Source of the DNA: Bradysia coprophila
Taxonomy: Eukaryota; Arthropoda; Insecta; Diptera; Sciaridae
Assembly (NCBI RefSeq): GCF_014529535.1
Contig: NW_023503307.1
Location: 3,597,240 to 3,661,239 of the forward strand
Direction: 5' to 3'
Length of the DNA stretch: 64,000 nucleotides
Below, piece by piece: positions 14,201-27,233 of the stretch (position 1 is the first letter of the stretch; each line of letters begins with the position of its first letter). Both the position numbers and the translations under genes were made by a program. The notes beneath the pieces are model-generated. The model ran no database searches. It saw nothing but the letters and a program-made list of their open reading frames with translations, and was not told where the DNA came from.

Positions 14201-17200
14201 TTGACGGTAACCGAGAAATACCGCCTGAGAAATGTAGAAGTTATAAGAACTGAAAGAAGTAAGAACACTCATATAGTGTAGAAGTAATTGTGACCTCACT
14301 CAATTGCAGACGAGGGGAAGCAAACACTAACAAAAGTCCAATTTATGTTCAACTCCATTCGAAGTTCTAATAACAATTAATTCAGGTAAATTCTAAATGA
14401 AATGGGTAACTAAATTTTTTGGGCCCGAACATTTCATATTTTTTTTTACACCTTCAAAAAGTGTAACATATTCGGATCAAATACCAGTAATTCAAATGAT
14501 ACACATTGGCTCAATGTGTTCAATTTTGTGTGAATGAATAAATAAATGAATTACAGTGCATTGACGAGTTTTGTTGAAACCGTGTATAGGTACTACACTA
14601 TCAGAAATCAGTAAAACAAACATAGAACGTTCCGCGGCGAATTTCAAATGGAACCCCGACAATGTGTGATCTCTGCTCAGCTTTTGATGCTTGCATATAT
14701 TTTAAATTTTTTTAGACCCATACGAAGTACTGGGGTCTTATGTGTTTATGCATTCGTTTGTAACACGTCGAATTGGACTCCCTGAGTAAAGGGGAAACCT
14801 ATTGTGGTTGTCCAGAGATGTCAAATCAGCGAAAAAAAATGTCCGTCTGTCTGTGGGTTCTCTAACTTGAGAAAACGCATCCGATTTTGAAAATTCTTTT
14901 TTTTTTCGTTTGGTAATGTCAAAAGAAAGGCTAAGTTCGAAGATGGATGATTTTGGGTCGATCCCTCTCGAACTGGGGTCCAATGAGTGCCTTAGGGTTT
15001 TTCGAAGATATCTCAGGACATTAAAACGCTATATTAGTAAGTCAAATGAAAGGTATTTACAATACCGATCGACTAAAAAAAGTTTATGGAAATCAGATGA
15101 TCGACTCGTGAGTTAGACCCCTTGGTGTGAACCAGGTACAGGGCGCCAAGCAGTTTTTGCTTGTAGGTCGGCCAAATTTGAACGGATTTCGTCTGTTTTT
15201 GCTTTATTAGATAGGTATTAGATAGGTATTGATCATGAAATTGATTATGAAATTCGATTTACCAGACCGTAAGCTAGGTCTCTTGGAGTGAGCTCATATC
15301 CGGCTACTCGGCTGTACATTGAAGGTGGTGTTTCTTGCCAATATCTCGAGTAAATTTTGACCGAATTTGAAAGGTATTAATAAATGTGAAGCGTCAGTAC
15401 TATTTCCGGTCTACTAACAAAATGGCTGCCGGCGGCCATATTGGATTTTAGTAAAGGTGGAAAAATGGTACTTAGACAGTTTCTGTTAACAGAGAAGTAA
15501 TTGGTTTTGTTTTTGGGGTTGCAGGCATCCCATATATGGACATCTATATATATCTATATACAGCTATATTTAGGTATATATAGGCATATATAGCTATTTT
15601 GAGCTATATAATGGCATATTTATCTGTAAAGTCATCATTTATAGTAAAATATAGGTAATTATGGCCTTATACAGCGGTTCATATAGGATTTTATTAGATT
15701 TGACTTCGTACGGGACTGTCGACATTGCCTCCGGATATTTCTTTATTCATGATAACAAGGCAAAGAATGGGCAATGTAAGTGATTTGAGGGCTCATGGCT
15801 TTTCAGCAGAGAAGAGAATGAAGTGAGATGAGTTTCACATTAAAGGCTTTTGATACGAATAGGTGTTTCGTACGGGTCGGCGTTAGCTATGTTTTTTTTT
15901 TGTATTGATGATTGTGTGCATTTTTCGTTCAATTGTAAAACAATTCTTTTTGATTGAGTGAGCGGCGGAGGTTTATCAAGAAAATAAAATATCAATTTCG
16001 GGCTGCGTTGCAAACAAAAACAAAATTTACAGTTAGATTAGCAAGGTTTTTGGGAGACTGATAAATTATTATATTTTGAATTTAAAATTGTTCTACGACA
16101 GCCCCCAAAATTGTGTAATTAATTAATTAATTTTATTTAAAAAAAAAATAAAAAAATGGTCAACCAGCATTCTCATTGTAGTTGTCATGTCGCTTGTATG
16201 TAGTTTTTCCTTTCAGTATACGCTTAATCTGTTGCGTGACTGTTGCCTCATATTTAATACCGATTTGAAACCGTTTCTTATGTTGAAGAAAAGTGCAATT
16301 TTCAAATAATGAAATAAAATAAACGGACCATTTTCGAGGCATGCCATAGAATGATATTTTGATCAGAAAATATTTTTGCATCATTAAAAAATAGATGTTA
16401 AAAACTTGGTAAGCTAATTCAGTATTATTACGTCGCAAGTAATTCCATTCTGCCAGTTCATTTGCTTTGTGTACACTAAATAGTTTTCACAAAACTATGA
16501 ATGAAATATTAATGACTATGCGTCAGAGAATATACTATACTGTGCATTTGCAAACTTTAAATGCCTCTGTTGCATAAATGATGAATCTCAGTGCAAAATA
16601 TGTCATAAATAACCATTTACGCCCTCTAATAAGGGAATATTTTGAAAGGGGAACATTTTAATGCTGTGTCCTTTAGAGGCCATTCAAATACTACGCAAGC
16701 CAAAAAATCACGATTTTCAGACCCCCTCCATCTGCGAACACAAAAATCCATAGACTGTTATGACGGAGAAATGATTCGAATGGAATTGTTGTTGTCAGGC
16801 GTTTTTTCACGATTTTTAATATTTTCCTTCAAGGATTTTCTAAAAATTTAAAGGATTTTTTGAAAATTTTCAAGCTGCCCCTCAAATTTTCATGTTTTTT
16901 GATACATCCCGCAAGTTGGAAATAATTCCCCGTCATAACAGTTTACCGAGAAAATTTCGAAAACGTATGAAGTGTACGCCTTAGTTTGGCCGCCTCTCCT
17001 CTTAGAGCGTGTGTAATTTGTAAATTGCTCCTATGACATTTCCAATATTCTGATCACTTACGACTTCAATTGCGTTCTATGACATATTGGATTAGTCAGA
17101 ATAAATTCCAGTTGTGAATGTGGAGTGTATTCGTCTGAAGTTCGACAAGCTAATAAGATCCAGCTATTCGCATAAGTAACCATATCACTCACTCAGTGAT

Positions 17201-18367
17201 GAAAAATGACACACTTCTGATGCATTTGTTACGTTTTGTTTTCACTGGCATGGATAACTATTTTGTGACTTTCGTTGCTGTGGTAAGAAAAATGCTGAAA
17301 TCAGTCTATGATCCTTTGTGCAACCTGAATGAAAATAGACGAAGGTTGTACATGGTGTAACGAAACTTCTAACCGACTTATTTTAAACAAAGGGAGACTG
17401 CACGACACTTCGATAGACGAACAGATACTTTTCTTCTTCATATGCTGCAGAGTAATGTTATTGGTTAATCATGAGATTGGATTTGTGGTCAAATAAATGG
17501 AAGTTACAATATTTATCTTGCTCTGTTTTGCACAGAGAATGTTGTGAATTCTTCCTGATTACCGTTTGGAATATTTGAATTAATTAAACTGAAAGAAAAT
17601 ACCTGGAAACAGATTCATGCTGATAGAAAAGTTTAGAATGAAAATCGTCTTTGGAACTTATTGAATGGAAGAAGCATTTTCAATAATCGATTTTCCCCAT
17701 TAAATTTTGAAATTATTTTCAGAATCTCCAGCGATGCATTTAGCATTAACGATGGAATTTCGCATTTCGAATGCATTAAATATGTACGAAAATCCGTTAA
17801 CCAATTAAAAAATTCAAATATATTCGTTGGGATTGTTAAAATGTTTGTCTTTACCTAATTAAGAGTATGTTGAAAACAATTCCACTCAATTAACTGTGAT
17901 AAATATAATTTGAGGGAGTCAATGAACTTGTCATCTCAAAATAATTCATTTTCTTTACATTTGTTAAATTTGTCGATTTAAATCTACGATCAATGATTAC
18001 GTAATTTAAAAATACCAAGAATCGTTTCGTATTCTATTTTATTATTTGTTCGATAAACCAATGGCGAAAAACGCCTTTATGAGTCCAAAGAAAACCACCT
18101 TTTGTAACAATGGAATCTTAAGTACAAAAACAAAAATTCAATGAAAGACAAACTGTTAACCTTGAAAATAATTTTTAATAAGTTTTTCCCATACATTTAT
18201 TTATGAAGATGATTACACTCTAATTTTTTTGATTTATGTGCACAATCACAACAACAAGTTCCGATAAACGTAAAATCGTAAAACTTACCATACTGAGCTT
18301 TCACACCTTGACTTGCCACAATCAATACGACGATACAATTTAAATAACACGCGAAACCTGGCCACAT
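11234..18367 (-). CDS. CLIP-domain trypsin-like serine protease (snake/Hayan-like, CLIP-C type)
   Basis: Secreted zymogen protease of extracellular cascades (immunity or dorsoventral patterning type). Ten exons, 504 aa: 18367-18289, 13369-12882, 12822-12726, 12454-12297, 12237-12131, 12072-11908, 11839-11745, 11685-11528, 11460-11414, 11354-11234; all GT-AG and phase-consistent. The start is chosen because exon 1 encodes only a signal peptide (MWPGFACYLNC.., residues 1-25). The CLIP domain lies at about 84-126 with six Cys ending in CC. An Asn/Gln/Tyr-rich linker (about 135-200, from a TTG-type microsatellite) follows. The activation site is TGL|IVGG (259/260): Leu at P1 is typical of CLIP-C proteases and implies activation by a non-tryptic upstream enzyme. 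Catalytic triad His304 (TAAHC), Asp354 (YYDIALIRL), Ser452 (GDSGGP); Asp446 at the S1 base predicts trypsin specificity. Intron 1 is 4.9 kb and full of repeats; the others are short. Family call is firm; the exact orthologue is not determined. Confidence 0.9.
13370..18288. other. intron 1 of the CLIP protease
   Basis: 4.9 kb between the signal-peptide exon and the CLIP exon. Includes a ~1.0-1.2 kb interspersed repeat (14715-15876) and AT-rich simple sequence near 15530-15620. No internal exon is needed, since phases join directly. Confidence 0.7.
14715..15876. mobile_element. candidate ~1 kb interspersed repeat with short TIR
   Basis: Begins GACCCATACGAAGTAC. Inverted relatives GACCCGTACGAA (ends about 15876) and TCCCGTACGAAGT (about 15702-15715) offer two possible right ends. 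The interior has a TGTCCGTCTGTCTG motif and GC content above its surroundings; no intact frame. Confidence 0.4.
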
Positions 18368-19007
18368 CTTCGATTAATGTATATGAGTATGTACTGTTGG
18401 AGATTTTCTTTTATCCTAAAAAAAATCCCACAAAACCCGAAATCTACTGTCCTTTACTATACGCAGCAATTAACTTCTTTTTTTTAATCCAAAACAAAAC
18501 AAAAACTTTTGAACTTTTTAATTTAGTGTGTCACTCATTCAAATACCAACGATATATATCTATAATCTGAAGATTGTCTACACACTTGAAAAGAAGAAAA
18601 GAATTTATTTTGGCACGTTCCTACCATCAACGATGACACGAATTGAAAGACTAGTTTCAAAACTTGAAAACACGAAATTATTTAATTTAAATGATGTTAG
18701 ATATTGATATTATCGTAGTGAATTGAATGCATAAATAACGAAAAAAAGCAACTTGTTTCGTCTTCACCTACAACAAAATAATCGACAACGTACTTGCCTG
18801 TGTATATGACTTTTATGATTTTATGAGTATACTCATTAAGCGTAGATTTCTAGAAGGGTATAGCGGATTTATTTGTAAAAATGTCCATTACTTCCATTAC
18901 AAGTTGGCAGTAGTGGTAATTTTATAACCATTTCACGGACGGCAAGCATATCATCGATGTTACAATCGGATCAAATTAATCCGAATGATTTAATAGTATG
19001 TTGTGTT

Positions 19008-19118
19008 ACAAGTATTGTAATGTTGATTTTTTCAGCATTAGACTCAAGTTTTCCGTACGAGCGGAGCGAGTAAGGAAAATTGGGTCGTGTGCTGAAAAAA
19101 TCTCATTACAATACTTGT
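19008..19118. repeat. foldback with GAGCGGAGCGAG apex
   Basis: Arms ACAAGTATTGTAATG..TTTTTTCAGCA and TGCTGAAAAAATCTCATTACAATACTTGT; the apex is CGTACGAGCGGAGCGAGTAAGG. Confidence 0.8.
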
Positions 19119-19301
19119 GTATAAAATAAACCAGGCAGGAGCGGTTCATTTTCGAAACGTCAAATAAGGGACCTAATACACTGTATGAAAATGAACTCAA
19201 ATGGACACTGATATAAATTGAAAAATTTTATTCGCAAAAAATATAGGGCTACGAGATTATTCAAATCAGCGCTACTGCCTGGTTAACTTTACTCTGTCGT
19301 G
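19119..19301. mobile_element. family-A MITE, left terminus replaced by a foldback
   Basis: Right end GGTTAACTTTACTCTGTCGTG is intact (ends 19301). The left end starts inside the TIR (AAAATAAACCAGGCAGGAGC), directly abutting the foldback at 19008-19118. TTGTGTT (19001-19007) and TTGTGTG (19302-19308) look like the target-site duplication. Confidence 0.75.
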
Positions 19302-20908
19302 TTGTGTGCCATGAAATGTCATAGTAGTGAAGTTGGTTGAACAAATGTAATGGAATTATTCAAAAATCAATTAGATTTTAGCTATTGTTTTTCTTTCCAA
19401 ACATCATTTATGTGCAGTAGTACCACCAAAGTAGTACGTAAATGGATTTTCACAAATATTTACGTACTAGTACGAAAAAGTGACGTTTATAAAAATGATG
19501 ATCCTACTACTGTACACAAAATCTTAATCATAACTTATGCTCAAACTGGAATGTTGCGTATACGACCTCGCCTCGGGTTGACAATTTTCACATCTATGGC
19601 TCAAAATTTTATTTTAGGCACATGTTATGAAAATAGCTATTCGCAACATACATTCATTCATTTAATTTCTTTTGAGTGTGGATTTACTACCGTCGTGTCG
19701 CAAAACGTCCTTCTACTGCTATCAGAAGAATGTGTGGCTTGTGGCACTCATGCTGCTCGTCGAAAACATTAGCAAAATTCGTATAAATCTTAAGAGCATT
19801 ATGCATTTTTAACGGCCATGAATCAAGGTCCATCTTGAGAGCATTACACAAATCACTGACTTAATCAATAAAAATATTTATTTCAACAAAAATGTTAAGC
19901 TGTCACTATGGTCAAAATGGAAAGAAATATTTATTCGACACTAGAAGCCAAGAACCGTGTGGCTTGCATGCTGATCATTGCTTTTTCAACGTTCCGCTTA
20001 TATTCCCGAAAAGTTATTTCTTCTGTACGCCTTACAATGTAGCATTGTTTGAAAAATATGATACGCGCTGACCGGAACGTTTAACTTTATGAAACTACAT
20101 AAGATAAATTTGCACCAGCTGGAGCTATATGTGTATGACAGGAAAGCAAGTGCGAAGTTATATATAACTTCACTGAAATATTATGAACTTCTGTTCTTCT
20201 TAATAAATAAATTAATTCTTACGTATCCACCCACGCCTTCCCTGTATTTATTTTAATATTGATATGGGTAAGAACAGAAACATCATAAAACTAAATACGT
20301 GTAAGTAATTGTAAATGACGACAGTTCGGTCGGCAGCAGGTATATATATTGTTATTAACCGCAATTTACTTAAACAAAATTGAAGATGAAACAACTTACT
20401 TGAAAAAGGTATTTCCCTACAAATAATGCAAAAATACCTGCAAATATGATGTGCATTAAAATGAAATTTAAATGCTTCACAACGCGTTTCATTATTACAC
20501 ATCGACCACTGGAGAGGAAACACCGACAATAATGTGAATCACCGGCTAAACATAATTCTAATTTCGATAAGATTTGAATTGTGTAACGATGTAACTCATG
20601 GATCAGTCAATTAATCAAAAACTTTTTGAATTAATTGCAAATTATCATGTTCAGTTCGTACATAGGGTACGAGGAACCACACAAAAAGAAAATCTTTCAA
20701 TAAAACATCTTTTTTTTCAGCTTAGTCCATATTTCCATCCTCAGAATATTCTGTTTTTACAGCAACAAAGCTTATCTGGTTCATTTCTGCCTTTGCAATA
20801 AATGTATGTGAAACGTTTCAGCAATGTACCATCAATATAAACCACACTAATTCTATAATAAGGAATAAGTGCTTGATTTTATAGGGTTTACGTTTGGCTA
20901 CCCTTGTG

Positions 20909-20988
20909 AAAATGGAAGTCTTAAAATTTCATGGTGTTACACTATGACCATGAGACTAATTTCAAATTTTTAAGACTTTCATTTTCAT
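20909..20988. repeat. short palindrome
   Basis: Arms TGAAAATGGAAGTCTTAAAA and TTTTTAAGACTTTCATTTTCA with a short loop. Confidence 0.6.
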
Positions 20989-21597
20989 CTGGGCTATATT
21001 AAAAGTACGTGGTAGTCTTTTTGAACAATGAACAAATCGTCCATACTTAATCTAAAACTTAGTCGTTTAGTTTTAAGTTAAAACCTTTGACCAAAATATT
21101 CTTTTAATCGATTTTTCTATTAAAGGTTACGATGACATGTTTTTGTTCAATTAAAGAAATGTACAGATATCTACTACATTGCCCCTTGATTTCCCTTTAA
21201 AAATGGTTACTTTCAGCCGGACCAACCATAACAGAACTCATGACATTTAAAAATCCTTTCTCACGATTGTGACATGTCATCAGTGGCACATTTGGTAATA
21301 GCTGCGGTCTAAATTCTATAACTTCTCTGTTATAAGAGATAAAAAATAAAAGTCTTCGACAAACTTTTTAAGAAATGAACAAGGAACACTTTTGTTGAAG
21401 TAAATTTTTTGTACAAATTTTACTTTCGGAAATTTTTTATTTTAAACTTAATAGTCGAGGGACGTCAATCCGGTCGCTTTATGCTTTTCAGTGATTGAGA
21501 ATGGAAGTTTTTTTTTCGAAAATCGACTTTTTACTTTTTGGCGAATGAAGTAATTTTTTCTGACATAATGGCCTGGACTATAATGCCTAATTTGAGC

Positions 21598-21805
21598 CAC
21601 GGCAGAGTAAAATAAACCACGCAGAAATTGATTTATTTTTGAAACGTCAAATGAGGAATGAGGGACCTAATACACTAAATGAAAATGTTCTTAAATATAC
21701 ACTGACATCAGTTGAATTAATTTGACTCGCAAAATTTAAGGCTACTTCAGGACAATTCAGGTCCCTAGTCAAAACAAGTGCTCCTAACTGGTTTATTTTA
21801 CTCTG
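21598..21805. mobile_element. family-A MITE, diverged copy
   Basis: Left end CACGGCAGAGTAAAATAAAC; right end CTGGTTTATTTTACTCTG; interior AGGGACCTAATACACT matches the other copies. Confidence 0.75.
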
Positions 21806-22169
21806 ATTTTCTTATCTTTAAAAGTTACATAACCTCAAAACTAAACTCTGTACATAAAACATTTCTTTTAGAAAATTGTTCCTTGATCCTTTCTTAACAG
21901 CTTTGTTAAACACTTTTATTTTTTAAGTCTTATATTCGAGGAGTTAGAGAATTTAGACCGCAACTATTGCCAAATGTGCCCTGAAAAAGTATCCAGTCTC
22001 AAAAGCAAAAGAACACCACTTTAGTATCCTACGCTTTCGCCTTTTTATCTATTTTACACTTCACTATTTGCGTGTATGAAGCATACATTCACAAGTCAAA
22101 TATTTATGGACTTCCCCCTTTCTGCAATTAACACGGAATAAGAAATTTTTTCCCCATAATAGTATTTTT

Positions 22170-22293
22170 CGTCACAAGTGACGAAAATTAGAATTTTTCA
22201 GGACTAGTCTTAAGCTTGTCCTACCGAGGCAAAGCCGAGTAGGACAAGCTTAAGACGTGCCCTGAAAAAATTCTGCTTTCGTCACGAGTCACG
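22170..22293. repeat. foldback with CCGAGGCAAAGCCGAG apex
   Basis: Arms run CGTCACAAGTGACG..TTTTTCAGG..CTTAAGCTTGTCCT and AGGACAAGCTTAAG..CCTGAAAAA..CGTCACGAGTCACG around apex ACCGAGGCAAAGCCGAGT. Confidence 0.8.
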
Positions 22294-22619
22294 AACTACG
22301 TTTTCTGTGCCGTAAGGATCATAATGAGACGAAAAACAAAACAAAAACATTACAACAATTTCAGCTTTTCTTAGCAATCACTTTTCGATCGTAGGTGCAG
22401 TGACGAAATACGTCGAATTATGATTCTAAAGCACAGAAAAGTTTTTTATTTATTTTTATTGCTTGGTATGAAATGTCTACAATCTTAAAAGGAGACGTCT
22501 TTAATCGACAATCAGAGTAATCAGATTATCAGAAGCCATAGAGGTAGACTACCTTGTCAGAAGCATAGCCTTTTAAGGGTATATTTTTTTTGAATTGGTG
22601 CTTTAGAGCCTCGGCCTGT

Positions 22620-22880
22620 CTCCGCTATCAAAATTTTTTCTCTGCCTATAACGGATTTGTTCCATTGTTTTTCCGGCTCTTTCCATCCCCGAAAGTTTTG
22701 GTTGTCCTCTTGCATAACTCGGCGGTTCGCTGATGGTAAATTGTCAGAATATGTAAAATCGTCTATCAGCGGACGCCTGAGTTTCTATGGTGAGCGAATA
22801 AAACTTGCTGGAGACGATAGAGCGTGAAAAACTATGGAACAAATCCGTTATTGGCGGGGAAAAGATTTTGATAGCGGAGA
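22620..22880. repeat. palindromic MITE-like element
   Basis: Outer arms CTCCGCTATCAAAATTTTTT and the inverse of AAAAGATTTTGATAGCGGAG continue through AACGGATTTGTTCCAT / ATGGAACAAATCCGTT. About 260 bp, noncoding, GC-richer than the surroundings. Confidence 0.75.
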
Positions 22881-23339
22881 TCGCCGTAGAATATGGTTTT
22901 GAAAATACAGACCTCCGCCAATTGCAATAGTTTTGTATGACCAGTTACCTCAGATCAAATTTTTAACACTTTGAGACAATAGACGAAAGATCAGCCTGAA
23001 ACTACGATTTTTTCTTGAAACTAGAGTTTTGAGTCTTAAAAGTTGTAACGCAACAGACCGTTATTGGCAGAATCTGCCCAACAGAAAATTTAAAAAAGTG
23101 GCTGCGTACACTGTTTTAAGCGTCATCTATCGACAAGTAAGGTGAATCCACCTGCACGCAGTGTTACCAGCTGATATGCTCAAAAAGTTCTGTCAAACCA
23201 AAACACATAAAAAAATCTGTTTTTTTCATGGCGGTCAGTGTCTGTCTTACGCATTTTTATTTTGTTTGAATTTCGCTTGTTTGATTTCTCTCTTGTGGTC
23301 AGGATAACCAAAACGTGTGCTTCCGATAAGTGAAAAGTT

Positions 23340-23523
23340 TAAATGCATTAAATGTTACGAGAACCTGTGCACGTCGTTCGCCGAATATTTTATGTGACCT
23401 AATCGAAGTGAATTTTGCATTCTTTTATTTTGCAAAAGTTTTAATGTTCTGAGAGCCGGTTGCTCTGTTCTATATTTGGTGTTATCCTTTAACATTGGAC
23501 AAAATCCCACTCTGGATCAACAG
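23340..23523 (+). other. probable noncoding first exon of p53
   Basis: A CAG|GTAAAT donor at 23523 lies upstream of the p53 ATG-containing exon, whose acceptor is at 24010-24011. No long reading frame crosses it. The 5' boundary is a guess; only the donor is seen. An alternative is that p53 transcription starts within 23524-24011. Confidence 0.4.
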
Positions 23524-24044
23524 GTAAATCGTTTTTAATTCTACCTTTCCTAGTTGTTATGCATCAAAATCGACTTTTTTCACTTCCCTTGTTTGTGTGA
23601 CTTCCATATCATTTAATCGATAGTTTATCTTGTTAATTCATATCACGCACTATAAAACGTGAAACAACGAAACCACACGCATTTTAGGGCTCCATATCAA
23701 TGGAGAACCATAGATTCGGTTAAGGGGAAATATTTCGGAACGTGTCTATCGACAATAGATTAATTAGATCTTAGCCATCCGAAGACTTAACTTGTTGCGT
23801 ATTTAACTTCTGACGTAAAAATCCACGAAAATATCTTGAATGAAACTAGCGAAATTTGTCATCTAATTCATCAAAATCTTGAAAATAAATCACCCTTCGA
23901 CTTCGATCATAAGTGTTTTGTCTTACATTAAATGTAGTGTCTCTAAGCCACTTAACCATGTTTATTGCATCATGATTATCATCCATGTTTCGTCTGGTTT
24001 TTTTTTCGCAGGTCCTTGAAAAGACGAAAAAAGAAACTAAAGCA

Positions 24045-27000
24045 ATGGTGGACAATGGCATTTTTCCTACAGAGTAAGTGGACTTCTTAATAAACCGTGA
24101 TGTTATTAGTCATCATCATCATTTTGACTTTACCATTTCTATTTCTTTGATATTACAGTAGCGATGTGGCGGATTTATGCAATATCAATGTAAGTATCAA
24201 GTTACTATAAATACCAATCTTTCATATTAGGCCAAATGGGAGTTTAGGATAAATAAACAAAAAGAAAAATATTTTGCATAATAAGAGAACACAGAATTTT
24301 GGGTGATAACTAAACACCAGCCATATATGGTTATAGAACAAAAACCGAAAGTAGTATATAGGCATAGCCGAATATTAATGTTGTACGCATTCATCATTAT
24401 ATTTCGTGTCGATTTTCGCGGCAATAACTACAAATTTTCGTCGTATTTTATTTGTTTAAAAAAAAGGGTCTCTTTAACATGTGTGCGTACTTTGGCGTGT
24501 ATTGTGTACAACCAACGTATTATGGTCGAAGAGTTTAAAAACATGTGAATGCAAAAATGAATATCCACCATACAGTTCGTTGGTGTGTGTTTAAAGTAGC
24601 TAAATAACGAAACCTGATACACAATTCCAGTTTTTTTGTATTGTATTTTGTTTTCGCACATGCACACAGCTGCGTGTGTACATATACCTTTTTTGCGATG
24701 AGAAAACAACAAACCATTTATTTTTTGGTGAAGAGATAAGGTTCCGATTTCCATTTAAAATTCAATTTTTACCTAAGTTTTTTTTGTGGGTAAAGCTTTG
24801 CCGGATCTGCAATTACATAATTGTTTTTCTATGCAAATTCTTCATTTTATGCTTGATGATCTTTAACGATTTTAGTGAGTAATTTAGCAAAAAATAATCA
24901 ATGGACATTATGTTTAGACTTTCTTGTTTTAAGGTAGGCCTAGGTACCAAGAAATAAGAAACGAACAACTTCGAAGATGACTTTGATTTTTCGTTTTGTC
25001 TGGACCATGTCAACAAACAGAACTAAAGATTCTTTAGTAAAGAAAAGAGTCTGTTATTTCAATGTAATGAATCGGAACCTGTCAAACACACAACTCTTCC
25101 GAAGTATTTTTTTAAATAATTATTTAGGGCGCAAAAGGCTGCCAATTCTGAAATGGGGTTGTAAGTCTCAAGGTGTCTTGAAACTCTGACGGAGTCGAAG
25201 TTTCATTATATAGTCGTTTACTATCACTCGCGACGATTTATTTTTCTTATGGTGTATTGACTGCTCTGTCAGTCGTAGCTCTAGACGAATCTTCGTTCAT
25301 CGTAGTTGTAGTTAGTTCATGAACACAGCTGTCCTCAATAAAAACAAGAAGTTTACACTAATGTACTAAAAAACTAAGTATGGTAAACTAAGTTGTGAGT
25401 TATCGGGATCTGTTGGGAGCTGACATAAGTGTCGTTGAAATTAAGTGAGAAGCTTCTTCTCTCATGACTTTTCATCTTCTCAGTGAAACGTTTTTGTCAA
25501 AAATATTCATCAAACTGATTTTTTATCTGTTATCACTGTCAGACTCTACGATGCTCCACATTGTCCCCATACTCAGTTTTTGGGTACATTTATGTAAAAC
25601 CTTTTTCTCAGGACAGCTGTGCGAATTAGTTACTTCGATTGTTTGTAAGGCATCAACTAATGTTTCGTACGAAATCCTTTACTTCGTTTGTTTAAATAGT
25701 TGAAGATCTTGCTATAAGACAACCTTAGCTGAAGATCGTATTTCATTGTGGACATCGTTGTCGATGAGCCGTTTTACAAAAATGTTAAGTTCTGATAACA
25801 TGACGATTTGACGTATTTTCATCTTTGTCGGGTATCTTATACAAGACAAGATCCTTGATTAACTAGATCGTTAAACAATTCACTGAAAGATTTTCTTTTT
25901 TTTTACCTTTGATTTTAGACGGAAGATCTGCTGATGAGTAGCGAAACGGTGAGTCGAGAGTTTTTTTTTTAATGCAGCGCAATTGTCTTATTCCAATTTT
26001 TTTTTTGTTTCTTTGCAATGAACAGCTTTTTCCGGAAAATTTTTCTGAGTTAGATGTAGCAAATGCGCAACTCACAGTTCCTGAGGTATTTTTCTTACGC
26101 ATTCCCGTCCCCCCTCACTACTCGTACTAATAATTTTCTCATGTGAATTTAGCACTGGGACAAGTATCCCAACATGGAAGCTATCGAAACCAAATTTGGT
26201 CTCGATATTGGTATTGACCCCGGAGAGAATCAAAATTGGCTTTACAATCTCAAAATGAACAAAGTTTTTATAAAACTGAATAGTGTAATGACTGTAACGG
26301 TTTCATATAAACCGTATGACGCTGCCAATCTTTCATTGCGGGCAATGATCGTGTACACATCGCCCGACGACATGCATTTACAAGTAAAGCGATGTGCTAA
26401 TCACAAGGCAGCAAACATATATTCGATTGACCATCAAGGTTGGTATGAACTTCCTTTTTAAGCGATTGATATTGTTGCCGCACCTGTTGATTTGAAGATC
26501 TAAAACACTCAGCCAGTTTTTAATTTGCAAATAATTTTATTTCTATGCAAGATGTGCCGGTCGATCACATTTTGAAATGCTATCATCCTCACGCAAAATA
26601 CCATGGCAGTGAGAATGCCCAACTTTTCGGCGATCGTTTGTCAATCGTCGTGCCATTGGATCGTCCAGTGGTAAATGAAATAGGAATCGCTAACGAAACC
26701 ATTAAGTGGGAATTCCTATGCCAAAATTCGTGTACAACGGGAATCAATCGCAAATCAACAGCTGTTATCTTTACGTTAGAAAATGAGGCGTGAGTAGTCC
26801 TCAGAACCTCTCGGCGAATGTTTTGTATTTGTTCGTTTCATTTTGTTTTTCCAGATTTGAAATAATTGGCAAGAAAGTTATGCCGTTCAAAGTGTGTAGC
26901 TGTCCAAAGCGTGACATGCAGCGTGAGGACACATCCATCATTTCACGTAAACGTGAATCGAAAGATATACCGCATGGCAAACGGCCCAGTAAGATGGTGT

Positions 27001-27233
27001 GCTCAGCTGAAATAAAAGTTGAGCCGCCAACACCGTCGCCGGTGAAAAACTATGAGCAACCATTTCCGGACACACAAACATCGCATACGGTCACGTTGAC
27101 TATGCCGAACAAGGAGTCAATGAAGCATGTGTTACGGTGTGCATTTAACGAAGTGACTGGGGCAATGGCCAGAGGATCTAATAATTACGAGGTTTACGCG
27201 GACAAAATTCAAGGTCTTTTGAATTCGCTGTAA
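24045..27233 (+). CDS. p53: p53 tumour-suppressor family transcription factor
   Basis: Sequence-specific nuclear transcription factor controlling DNA-damage responses and apoptosis. Seven coding exons: 24045-24073, 24159-24189, 25919-25948, 26026-26085, 26153-26438, 26552-26789, 26855-27233; 350 aa. An acidic N-terminal transactivation region spans 1-60. The DNA-binding domain (about 80-250) carries the zinc ligands Cys131, His134 (VKRCANH), Cys202 and Cys206 (LCQNSC). DNA-contact positions include Arg212 (GINRK, human 248) and Arg244 (CPKRD, human 280); Lys237 stands where human has Arg273. The basic, Pro-containing linker (PTPSP) precedes a C-terminal oligomerisation segment (about 300-350). 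The start ATG lies in an exon beginning at 24012 (acceptor tcgcag). A probable noncoding first exon ends at 23523 (CAG|GTAAAT). Intron 3 (24190-25918) is the only long one. Donor of the fifth coding exon is GTTGGT, weaker than its neighbours. Confidence 0.95.

Larger units (their letters stand above)
18368..24011. other. intergenic region between CLIP protease and p53
   Basis: No recognised coding exon. Holds foldbacks (19008-19118, 22170-22293), family-A MITEs (about 19119-19301, 21598-21805), palindromes at 20909-20988 and 22620-22880, and a repeat at 19435-19530 similar to 54115-54210. Confidence 0.6.

Noticed and set aside
19350..19772. 140-codon plus-strand open frame
   Set aside because: It overlaps a repeat also found at 54115-54210, shows no domain or splice logic, and its composition is like the surrounding noncoding DNA.
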